64,000 nucleotides of DNA, taken from NCBI RefSeq assembly GCF_028554725.1, contig NC_071670.1:25910001-25974000 (forward strand), read 5' to 3'. Below the pieces are notes generated by a model. It was not told where the DNA came from and made no database searches. It saw only the letters and a list, made by a program, of their open reading frames with translations. Source of the stretch: Zeugodacus cucurbitae. Lineage: Eukaryota > Arthropoda > Insecta > Diptera > Tephritidae. Shown here in pieces: positions 1-11,100 of this stretch. A program made the translations under genes and the position numbers. The stretch's first letter is position 1; every line of letters starts with the position of its first letter.

Positions 1-204
1 ATACGCACCTCACTCGTTTCAAACCGTGTTCACACATACGCTCTGTGTGAGTTCATCTGCCTCGATTGACTATTCTCCTGCTCATTCGACTGTGATGAAA
101 TCTGTGTTGAGATTAATTTCTAGCAAACTTCACGCTTCGCATACGTTTCTATCTGGCCGGACAAACGGCCTACATTAACGGGGTTGATAAGCTTTTACTT
201 GCAC

Positions 205-420
205 ATTTGACCCATTTTAATGCAGATCAGTAATGCACAAAAATTTCGTGTGTTTAGCTAAATTTACCAAATTTCAGCTGGCAATGCCGACTAAAAATGA
301 ATGAAAAAGGAAGAAGAAAACGTAAACAAATGATTTATGTTTCTATTTTTCAAATTAAATTATGTACAAATATATTAGCATTAACTAATTTTAATGTTTT
401 TAGGTGCCAGAAAGCAAAGA
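205..420 (-). mobile_element. Relic of a Harbinger-like element related to the one at 625-3446
   Basis: Read on the - strand, about 110 bases here (roughly 225-335) resemble the inner right end of the complete Harbinger (roughly 3230-3365 read in reverse). Shared words include AGTAATGCACAAAAATTTCG, a CTGGCAATGC block and an AAGAAGAAAACGT block. The stretch then runs into an intron-like T-rich tract ending in TTTTTAG. It is a diverged fragment of the 5' side of a SANT-type gene, not a duplicate of the intact element. Nothing else is recognisable in 1-204. Confidence 0.5.
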
Positions 421-765
421 GAGAACAGTTTCGACAACAAAAAAGATAAAGAGCGACGAAAATGTGCTGATAAATTTGTTTATTTGTCTGCCGTCTGTTG
501 TGTTAAAGTCTTGAGTTGTTTGAATTCGAAATAAAAATGAACGTATAGCCAATAAATTGTGACATTTATTTGACAATACAATGATCGAACTCAGAGTAGT
601 GTTTCTGTGTAGATGATTGATTTATAGCCTAGACAGACGAACAAAATTAATTGGCATTAAGAAATGATAATGCGCATTGAAATTTTATAGTGACAGACGA
701 CAAATTTTGTGCATTTATACAGCTGATTGAGAAATTTGTTTATTTATTACAAACGTGAAATAAAA

Positions 766-2248
766 ATGGATAAAAAAGAGTTATTAATGGCAATTTTGGT
801 ATTTTTGGAAAACAAAAAGAAATTTAATGAAAGAATTAAATTGTTATTAAATACATTACAAGATAATGAAGTGCAATTAAAAGCAATAGTGGATTTTAAC
901 GAAATCATACATGCTGGACTTGTATTCGCTCAGGAGCACCATCGACATATTTGGAAATTCGTAAGTAAATAGTTATTTCAATTTGGGATTGAAATCAAAA
1001 ATTGCATATTTTAAGGATCGAGGTGGTATATTTTGGGAGCACGATGTCCCAACCATGGATGACTCAAGGTTCAAAGAAAATTTTCGGCTAGATAGAAGGG
1101 CATTCAAAAAAGTGTGCGAAAAGGTAAAGAGTATTGGAAAAATGGATAGCAACATGAGGCGCTGTATCTCACTTGAAAAAAGAGTAGCTATAGCACTCTT
1201 TTCTTTGGGTTCGGCAGCGGAATATAGGACTGTTGCTAGTTTGTTTGGCGTTGGGCGCAGCACAGTTGGAGAAATTGTGATCGATTTTTGTCATGAAGTA
1301 TGTGGTACTCTTTCGGATTGCATTAATGCATACCCCCCACATCCGCAAGAATTAAGAAGAATTGTAGAAGGTTTCAAACTGATGGGGTTCCCACAATGCT
1401 TTGGTGCTGTTGATGGCTGCCACATCGAAGTGCAACCCAAAAAAGTGGAAGCCATAGACTATTACAATTATAAAGGCTGGTATTCAGTCATTTTGTTGGC
1501 AAGCTGTGATCAGAGGTAAATTTATGACTGTATTGATTCTCATACACATGTGTTTACATTTCTTATAACTTGCAGATCAAAGTTCACGTACATAAACATA
1601 GGATCCACTGGGAGAAATAATGACTCGTACATATTTGAGAGGAGTTCACTTAAGAAATTTCATGAACACGCTCGTATTTTTAAGGAAAATAGCGAAATAA
1701 TTGAAGGCATCAATGTACCTGTGCTTCTTATTGGCGACTCAGCTTTTCGTTTATCACATCATATGATGAAACCATATCCATATGGGGTTAATCAATCGCC
1801 TGTTGAAAAGCACTTTAATTATCGACTGTCCAAATGTCGCCGAGTGATCGAAAATGCCTTTGGTCAACTTAAAGCGCGCTTCCGTAAAGTTGGAAGAGGC
1901 TTGCAAGTTGCTCCTAAAAATGTTAATATTATAATTAGAGCATGTTGCATTTTGCATAATTTTCTAAAGATTGAGAACGATGAAGTTTTTCCCGCATGGA
2001 TACAAGAAGCAGCAGAAGATGAAAGAAGACATCAACCCAATCACACAACAAGATTAGGAGAAAATGACCAAACTGCGACAGCGGTTAGGAATGCCATAGC
2101 AATGAGATTTCAAAACGGTACAAATTATGTTACATACCACGGTAGCTATTTTATTTTTCATTTCAAATTTCCTTTTTTTAAATTTATTTTTATTATTAAT
2201 AAATTCAATTTATTACATTACATTTTAATTCATTTCATTTTATTTTAA
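766..2248 (+). CDS. Harbinger transposase (DDE_Tnp_4 / HARBI1-like)
   Basis: A nuclease that would cut and join the Harbinger ends. I infer three exons, 766-960, 1016-1515 and 1576-2248, giving 455 aa; donors are GTAAGT and GTAAAT, acceptors TTTTAAG and TTGCAG, and phases fit. The start is the ATG at 766. The DDE signature is visible: GAVDG (first Asp), IGDSAF (second Asp) and RRVIENAFGQLKARFR (Glu), with the family-typical NNDSYIF before the second Asp and ACCILHNF after the Glu. The last roughly 35 residues are Phe/Ile-rich and look like run-on into AT-rich sequence, so the real C-terminus may be shorter. It converges with the SANT gene inside the same element. Intron limits are predictions; the family call is firm. 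Confidence 0.85.
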
Positions 2249-2352
2249 ATATTTAATATTTCCTTTTTAAATTAACATTTAATTCAGTTACATTTATATT
2301 AATAATAATAAAAATAAATAACTACTAATAGTATACAAAATAAATATAATAT

Positions 2353-3134
2353 TTACATTTTTTCCAACAAATTTTTAAAAATACTTATAAATTCTTTTGT
2401 AGAACTATTTTGTTCTTCAATACAATTAATGATTCTTTCTTTTAAATCTCTTCCATCTTCCACCACTACCTTAAGCAATTCATGTTGTTGTTTTGCCACT
2501 TTCACCAATTCACCCATATAATTTCTCTTTTTAGAAGTGCTCATGGATGTGGACGAGGTATCCAGTGGCGACAACAATGGCGAGCTGGTCGATGGTATTA
2601 CTGGCGACAACGGCTCCGGGGACATTGTTACTGGTGATGCTGCAGGTACAGATGGCGGTAACGGCAGCAATGTTGATGACGATATGTCCTAAAGAAAAAA
2701 TTGTTTTAAGTTAATACGATAAAGAAATAAAAAGATGAAATTTAAGCTTACCACAGTTAATGATTCATAAATTTCTGCATTATTGGCTGCAGTCAGCCCT
2801 ATGATTTGATGCACCGCATCAAAATATTTCCACGTCGATGGGCTGCCCCCCGATGGGCCAGTTTTCTTCTTTTCTTCTCTACAATTTCACAAAGGTTAAT
2901 AATGTTAAAAATGTTTTATAATAGCATAGTATACCTGTATCTTTGTGATAAGTTTCTAATTTTAATATGGACTTCCTTCGGAGTAAATTTATGTGCCATT
3001 TGCACAGATATATCGGCATATATATGCAAATTGCGCTTGGCACGTCTTAAATCATCGGCCCGCTCACGCCACAAGTCAATTAACACACATTCATCAGTGC
3101 TAGTCCAAACCACTCGCTGCTTAATTTCTGCCAT
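2353..3134 (-). CDS. Harbinger Myb/SANT-like DNA-binding accessory protein
   Basis: Autonomous Harbingers carry a Myb/SANT protein that helps the transposase reach the nucleus and bind the element ends. I infer three exons on the - strand: 2935-3134, 2752-2878 and 2353-2688, totalling 220 aa with matching phases. Start is the ATG at 3134. Residues 1-68 form the trihelix/SANT-like part (WTSTDECVLIDLWRER, then the KEVHIKIRNLSQRY helix); exon 2 carries a GPSGGSPSTWKYFDAVHQI segment usual for these partners; exon 3 is Pro/Ser-rich and ends in a likely coiled coil (KRNYMGELVKVAKQQHELLK onward). A 5' non-coding exon upstream of 3134 is likely, since AG precedes the ATG closely. Confidence 0.8.
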
Positions 3135-3774
3135 CTTCTAAAATATTAAAATTTGATTTTGTCAATAAACTTGCACATAATTGAAAAAGAAATTTAAAAC
3201 TTCTTACCTCTAACGCTTTCCTTTCTATCATTTGTTGACGTTTTCTTCTTCTTCTTTCTATCAATTAACATTCACAATAGCAAAAATCGGGCATTTTTGG
3301 GCAGCATTGCCAGCACAAATGTGGTAAATTCAGCTAAATGCACGAAATTTTTGTGCATTACTAATTTGCTTTAAAATGAATTAATGCGCGAGTTAAAGCA
3401 AATCATCGCCGCTAATGCAAATTAGCGATGTCGTCTGTCTAGGCTATTAGTAAATCCGTTACAATACAAATAATAGCTCTCTTTGATTTGCAAATCGTTG
3501 GAGAGAAACCAAGCGAAAACAATAGCTGTAATCGATTTGTCACTTCTCTGCTAGCTATCTTTGGGCGTTGCTTGCCTGTCGCCGCTTGCTGAGTGCTTCC
3601 AAACTTTGTTTTACAAATGAAGACTATTCACAATGGTAAAAACGATTCAAAGGACAAATTTTTGACAAAAATGACAATACAAATATATATTTTTGTTGTT
3701 TTTAATTGATTAAATAAAACGTAAAGCATAGCCGAAGCTCGAAATAAACGGATAAAACAAATATTTTTTTTCGC

Positions 3775-4975
3775 AGATTTAAGTGTTTCTTCTCCTAAGA
3801 AAATGGTGCAGCACTATTGCGCATCATTAAGAGGACATTTAATGCAGGATTGCATCATAAGTGCTGTCTGTCGTTTGAATTACGGATTAGTGTGTGATAA
3901 GATGTTTAAAGTGCCTTGGAGACGATCAAATAATTGCGTCAAACAACACATATGTGTTAGTGATGTTCAATCATGTGTTGCCCGCAAACGTTCAAATTAA
4001 CACGTCAAACATCAGTTTTGTTTTGAGCTCGTAACGAACGGTCATCATGTCATCGTCGGATGATGATGATCTATTATTGGCATGTGCTGCAATTCTTATG
4101 AAAAAAAATTCTCAATTTTTGTATTATTTTATATTATTTAGTTTATTTTATTATATTTGATTTTACTTTATTTTATTTTATTATTTTAATTTATTTTATT
4201 TTTTTATTTTATTTTATTTAATTTAATTTAATTTAATTTCATTTCATTTAATTTCATTTCATTTCATTTCATTTCATTTTATTTTATTTTATTTTATTTT
4301 ATTTTATTTTATTTATTTATTTTATTTTATTTATTTATTTTATTTTTTGAATTTTATTTTATTTATTTATTTTATTTTATTTTATTTATTTATTTTATTT
4401 TTTTAATTTAATTTAATTTAATTTGATTTATTTATTTTATTTATTTTAATTTATTTTATTTTATTTTATTTTATTTATTTATTTTATTTTTATTTTTATT
4501 TAATTTAATTTATTTATTTTATTTTTTATTTTATTTTTTATTTTATTTATTTTTTATTTTATTTTATTTATTTTATTTTTATTTTATTTTATTTTATTTT
4601 TTTTTTTATTTTATTTTATCTTATTTTTTTATTTTATTTTATTTTTTCCGCTTCGCTTTACTTCACATATCTATGCGCTCTCAGCTTGAAATCTTCCCTG
4701 CAAATGAGCTCATGCTTGTCAAACATGAGTGGAGACGATCAAATTATCGTCCGTCAAATAGAAATATCAAAAATTTTTGATTTTCATCAAACAGAGCCGA
4801 CAACAGGTCGGTGTAGCGTACGTGTAGCCGAAGAGAGCCGACGACACCAACACACTTAAAGTGTTTGACGCAATTATTTGATCGTCTCCAAGGCACTTAA
4901 AGCATGCGCAATAGTGCTGCACTTTTTACTTTGATGAAAAAATACTTTAATCTGCGCAAAAAAAGTGTTATCCTT
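3775..4975. repeat. Fold-back element with AT-rich core
   Basis: Two inverted arms, about 3775-3990 and 4856-4975, share GTGCAGCACTATTGCGCAT, GTGCCTTGGAGACGATCAAA and AATTGCGTCAAACA in opposite orientation. Between them lies a roughly 570-bp run of TTTTA-type repeats (about 4090-4650). No coding potential is seen. The layout is that of a fold-back or MITE-like element. Bases 3464-3774 before it hold nothing recognisable except a short match to 48585-48625 in reverse. Confidence 0.6.
4090..4655. repeat. TTTTA/TTATT low-complexity tract
   Basis: Irregular tandem TTTTA, TTTAA and TTTCA pentamers almost without G or C over about 565 bp. It forms the centre of the fold-back element. Confidence 0.9.
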
Positions 4976-5114
4976 TTTTTATTAATTTATATCAAGTTAG
5001 AAACATGAAAAAAAAAATTGTTCAATTCCGGTGGCGTAAATTTGGCCATTGTGAGATCTTTAGGTCTCTGTGCATGTGAACATAGTGTAACGAAATGGGG
5101 ACTATAATTGCAAT

Positions 5115-5122
5115 TATCGATA
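5115..5122. promoter_or_regulatory. DRE (TATCGATA) upstream of MED18
   Basis: A perfect palindromic TATCGATA 74 bases before the MED18 ATG. DREF sites of this form mark core promoters of housekeeping genes in flies. The same octamer lies upstream of Atg5. Confidence 0.6.
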
Positions 5123-5195
5123 ATGATTAATATGAAGCATAATTAATTGAAAGGTAAACAACTTGTTAGATAGGATCAAACTTTAAACAGCAAAA

Positions 5196-8100
5196 ATGGC
5201 TCAGATAACAAATTCCAAAGAATTATTATCAACAGCGCTTCAAAGTCGTATAATTCCGAACCAAGAATTTTTATTGCAAGGATCTATTCTAGATTCAGCA
5301 GTTGATCATTTAATACATCGGTAAGTTCAAAAATATCTCTGAAATACTTTTAGTACCTTGTTATAAAATTCTTAATATCCTTATTATAAACGGTTATAAA
5401 TAATGTTTTGGGGTACATGAGTGTATGTAGATTCCGATTACTTTGTCGGTCGGGGTTTGACAACTCCGATCGGTATAAATGGGGTATCGAGTGAAAGAGG
5501 AGGCTAACCATTGGCTCTTGATTGGACTAGTTTTAGAAATATTCATGTTTAAAAGTCCAAATTTTTCTATAAGTAACACATGGTAACGCTTTTTTCTCAT
5601 TTTTCACTTCATATATATAAATTCATCCATAAATTCCTCTTTTTGCGAAAATTCCTTTTTTTTTTATTTAACAAATTGTAATAACAGAAAGTGGTTCTAC
5701 GCGAAAAAAAACTTTGGACACACCGGTTTTGGCTCGAGCAGGTTTATTTTTTTAAAGCGCGGCCGAAGGCCGCCAGTATCGAAAGGGGTTCTACGCGAAA
5801 AAAACTTTGGACACCCCGGTTTTGGCTCGACTAGGGTTATTTTTTTAAAGCGCAGCCGAAGGCCGCTGGTGCAGAAAGGAGTTCTACACGAAAAAACTTC
5901 GGACAACCCTGGAATGATCTTTTGTATACATACTTGATGCAGAAGAGAGTTCTACGGCAAAAAACTATGATATGCAAATAAATAAAACACAGTGATTAAA
6001 AATCTATCATCTATTGTTTCTAACATGTGGCAATGCTCGATTTCCACATAATTGTAAACACAGAAACCTTTTCAGCTATTAGTGTGCTAAGTGATTTTTA
6101 AAATAACTAATTTTTGCTTAAAAAACCTTAAATAAATCTATATTTTGAATTAAATTGAATGTTAATAGCGTAATTTTCAATATGTGAAGTGAAAAATTTG
6201 AAAAAATAGTGATACAGTGTGTGAAATACCATGTGTTACTTATAGAAAAAATTGGAATATTTCAAATATTTCAACTATAAGTCCTATCAAGAATATTTAT
6301 ATATATTCCTGCTCTGAAAAGCCTCCTCTTTCGCCCGATACCCCATTTATACCGATCGGAATTGTCAAACCCCGACCGCCAAAGTAATCGGAGTCGTGAC
6401 TTAATGCGGATCATCTTGGGATTTCGTATTGTTATATCTTTCAGCAAGATAATGATCCAAAGCACACGGCTCACAATACGAAACATTGTAATTGTATTAT
6501 ACACCAAATGTTTTGGAATTGCTACCCCAGACGCCGGACTTCAATCCGATTGTGCACTTTTGGGCCGATTGAGAGCGTGGAATTTGGAATTCGTCAAGGG
6601 AAAGCCTTGAAGCTCATTTAGACTTTTGCGAATACTTTGAAATTCATATTCAGCCTTATTGTAAATTTTATGTGAACGACATTCCCAGTGAAAAAACTTA
6701 CATTTGTGTTTTTTGTAAGATGAATTTCACATGGGGAAAAACTCACATCTTCGAAAATTTTCCCTTATTGTAAATGTAATTTTGTGAAACAGTAAAATTT
6801 GTTCACAAAATCAATTTTAGGAAACAAGTATCAATATTATCAATTTAATTTATATTAACAACTTTTTTAGTTTCTTTTTTAGTAGTTCTTTGGCTATATG
6901 AAACCATAGCTAAATTATTATTCGGTGGGATCCTTGTGCGGTGGAGGGCGCTTCAAGATTATTTCAGCGTTTGTAAGGCGTAAGTGGCTGCTATAAAGAT
7001 AGCGGCGGATGTATTGCTTCGAAGCTTCAGTGACTGGTAAAGAAGTGTCTACCCTCACTTTTAGTCGATACCAGTTATATCTTCAATTAGACTAGTTTGG
7101 GTGCCTGGCCACAGAAGAATCCTGGGTAATAACGTAAGAATAATGAACTTTTAAGGCTAGGCACGTCAGTCTTAACTACAGTAGAATGCGAACAAGTAGG
7201 AGCACCTACGCCCTTGTGATCTACTGGACAGTTGGGCCTCAGCTGAGCTGGAATGCTCCGTTTAGTCAAGATTAAGAATAAAATTCCGTGGATCTCACTT
7301 CTTGAACGTCCTCGCGAATCGGTTTCTGTAGAAGTAAACTACCTATGCAGATTTGCAGTAAGTTCACAGCGGTTTGTTTGAGTCTTAATATATAATTTGG
7401 GTTTTTTTCTGACTTCACAAAGGACTGTCTGAGTCAACAGTCTGAGTGTTTTCCCCTTCTTGTGGGAACAGTCATAAAACCTAACCTGAGGTCTATTAAC
7501 AAAATACAGTTGAAGGTTTTGGTGGAAAATCCTGATATAGTAAAGAGCTTTCACAAAGAAAATAACGATAAAGTACATGCATTTAGGAATAGGAACATGA
7601 TTTCTTGATTAGCACGGAGCTACCATCGAAATCAGTTTCTGATTGTTTCAAGATTGTTAAGTTGCTACCCAATGTGGGTCCGTTCAACTTGTTTTATTGC
7701 ATTATCCCTTCGAATATGATGTTACATCCTTTTCCGTGGTGGAGAAAGCAAGTCGAGCCAGCACTGAAAAATGTAAAAGTAATAATTTATCCTTTTATGC
7801 TAAAATAGTCGCGCAATTGGCTTTATAAATTGAATCTTCATTTGTAGCCCCAATACGAATCAACAAAAAAATCAAAACAAAAATATTTGTGACAGAATAC
7901 CGAAATTCGAATAAAAGTTTTCTTTCACACGAAATTCATTATACGAAATATTATTTCGTGTGGAAAAAATATTAATGGCAATGTTTTATTCACTTGAAAT
8001 TTACAATAAGTCTGATTGTTTTTAAGTTGAATCGTTGTATTCATAAGTTTTTCTCTGAAAACTGTTCTTATCATTTTAATTTAAATTAAACCTTAAACCA

Positions 8101-11100
8101 CAATGAACTGCTTGCATAAGAATTTCGAGAAATAAATAATATAAAAAGAGATTATTTGCGATTTATCGGAATTTAGAGCTTTTTTTATATATAATTTTTG
8201 GATATTTAACTATACTGCTAGTAAACAAATCAATATGTAGGTATATATTTCCCGATTCAGTTTTGAATACACGAAATATTTTATTCAATATCTAAACAAG
8301 TGAATTGTTATTTCAACAAATAAAAGTTATTCAAAAACCAAAGGTCAAAGCAGTCCTGATTAACACATTCGTGCAAACAGCATAAATAGAAGATTTGGGT
8401 AATGAACTAGAAATTTTAATTGGTTATGAAACAATACAGCAATTTTTAGGAGGATAAATATTCTGCATTGCCAAAAAAACTACGAGTTAACGAGGTGACC
8501 AAAATAAATTGAATTTTTAAAAATAATCGAAGTGCTGACGAATGTATTATTGTTATCGAAATTATTGCGATGTAAACTTAAAATTGTTATGTGTGCAGTC
8601 CCACTATTCTGATTCCGATAATCTGCAATGCAAACTCCTGTCTTATATTTTATATTAGGGTCAACCCACGCCGGATCAGTTAAAAATGTCTTTCTATAAC
8701 AGCCCATAGCTTCATATGGACCAACCCACATTGAACAAGACGAAACAAAAAGGCATGTTTGATCCTTGACTTATTCGAAGTGATGTTGTCGAACTTCTTA
8801 TGTAGGTTCATATCATGATTCAACAAGTAAGGAAAGGCTAAGTTCGGGTGGAATCGAACATTTTATACTCTCGCAATTTATTGATGTAATTTTATAAATA
8901 TAACACACAATTTTGATGAGTCTGGATGGCTATTATTTACATGCTGTCTAAGCCTCATTTCGAGAGACTTTACAAGTTTGGTTGTTTCATTTACTACCGA
9001 ATCCACACCAAGATCACGGTGAAGGTCAGCATATCTAACATACCAAGGAGCACTAACTACTTCTTAGTGTCTTATTTTGGAAGCGCTGAATGCAGGCAAT
9101 ACAGCTTTGACTTGAGCAAACCCTTAATTGAGCTCTATAGGCCCAAATTGGCTTTAGTACTTGATTATTAGCAAATTTTTGATCAAGCTCACAACTTTTT
9201 TTCTTGACATGCTCTTTCCAGCGAAGCTTAGCATCTAGCGTGATGTGGTATAGGAGTACCATTTATATAAATGGGATGGTATGATCTCTTTTTTAAAGTG
9301 AAGTATACGTACATTGATTTGGAATCGTTTTTTTGGATTGGGCAGAGCACACTGAGATTCCAATCGTCAGTCATGCTTTCTTCCGACCATATTCTACAAA
9401 GAAGCTGATGTTTACACCTTATCAGTTCTTCGCCGCCGTATTTGAATAGCTCGACCGGTAATCCATCAGCCCAATTGCTATTCGAATTTCTTCATGGTCG
9501 GGTAATGGAACATCCATTCCATCGTCATCGATTGGGGAATCGGGTTCGACATCTCCTGGCGTTGTACCTTCACTGCCATTCAGTAGGTCGGAGAAGTATT
9601 CCTTCCATAACCCCAGTATGCTCTGGACATCCGTTACCAGATTACCTCACTTGTAAAAAGCATGTAAAGCACTGGGCCCAACACGCTTCCCTGGGGAACA
9701 TCCGCTTCTATCGGTTGCAAGTTTGAGTATGCGTCCTCTTGTTTTATGCGGAAGTATCTATCTTTTAGGTAGTAAGCAATTATTCCGCAATATTGTTTGG
9801 GTAACATGCATTTCAATTTCAGCAGTAGACCCGAATGCCAAACTCTATCAAAAGCCTGTGTCACGTCTAAGAAGGCCGCCGAACAAACGTTCTTTTTATA
9901 CTCTCGCAACATGTTGTACAGAGTGTAATAGTTATGTTCACATAACGGTTGTTTGTGTCACCAAGAAATAAAAGAGTTAGATATGGGGTTATATATATAA
10001 ATGATCAGGATGACGAGTGGAGTTGAAATCCAGATGTCTGTCCGTCTGTCTGTCCGTGCAAGCGATAACTTGAGTCAAAATTAAGATATCTTAATGAAAA
10101 TTGGAACACATATTCCTTGGCACCCTGAGTAGTTTGCATTGGAAGATGGGCAAAATCGGTCCACTGCCACGCCCACAAAATGGCGAAAACCGAAAACCTA
10201 TACAGTGTCATAACTAAGCCATAAATAAAGTTATGAAAATAAAATTTGGAACATAGGATCGCATTAGGGAAGGACACATTTGGATGTAATTTTTTTTTGG
10301 AAAATTGCAAAATGCAAAATGGGCGTGGCGTCGCCTATTGTCGAGTTACAATTAATACTGATTTAAACACATTGACTGACACAAGTTTTGGCACAGCGGG
10401 TTTTGGTTCAATGAGTTCTCTGCTGCAGTTCCGTTAATATAAAAAGTAGGTTCAAATGTCAGGCGTTGGAAACCTAGTATTTATTCATGAGTAATGGACC
10501 AAACTTTATATATAAATATATTCAAAGAAAATTTGTAGTAAATCATAGAAAAGCTGAATCTTGTGGTTGATTCATCACGTTCCCACGTTCTTGCAACTCC
10601 TCCTCAATCACCGGACTTAAATCCGATTGAGTATACATGGGATGAACTTAAATAAAGTGTTGAAAAGCATAACTTAACAAGGAAAAGCCAATTAAAAGAG
10701 GTACAACAACATAAATTGGTCAATATTGGATCTGAGGTGACTTGGTGCAGTCCATGCCAAATCGTCCAAATGAAATTATTAAAATAAAAGGTTTAAATAC
10801 CCGTTATTAAATTTGCTTTTTCTTTTCTATGTTGAAATGTTCAAATAAAAATTCTAACTGTGCCAAAACTTTTGTCCACTGAAATATATTCGTTTTTTAT
10901 TAAAAATATTGTAACAAACAAACCACAGACATTACATAAACAAAATTGAGCTTAGTGATAGATAACAGGAATGTATATGACTAGTGAGCTACTTGAACAC
11001 ACTTTTTATATTTAAAGAACTACAGACAACTAATGGAACCAACATCCGCTGTGCCAAAACTTTTGTCCGTCAGTGTACGTACATCAGAGAGCAGCTTCGG

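Larger units (their letters stand above)
625..3446. mobile_element. Complete PIF/Harbinger DNA transposon with two genes
   Basis: Terminal inverted repeats of 16 bp (TAGCCTAGACAGACGA at 625-640, its reverse complement at 3431-3446) are identical and flanked by the 3-bp duplication TTA (622-624 and 3447-3449), the usual Harbinger target. Inside are a DDE transposase on the + strand and a Myb/SANT-like protein on the - strand, the two-gene plan of autonomous Harbingers. Both genes give continuous reading frames after splicing and the three catalytic acidic residues are present. The element looks young and possibly autonomous. Confidence 0.9.
440..3463 (+). mobile_element. 3' part of a Ty3/gypsy-type LTR, split by the Harbinger insertion
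   Basis: Bases 530-621 and 3450-3463 together match the 3' end of the LTR at 22303-22705. Shared words are TTTATTTGACAAT, ATCGAACTCAG and the terminal AAATCCGTTACA. The Harbinger with its TTA duplication sits between GATGATTGAT and GTAAATCCG. The LTR start was not found. This is seen directly by internal comparison; the gypsy assignment follows from the gypsy relics at 17985-22095. Confidence 0.6.
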
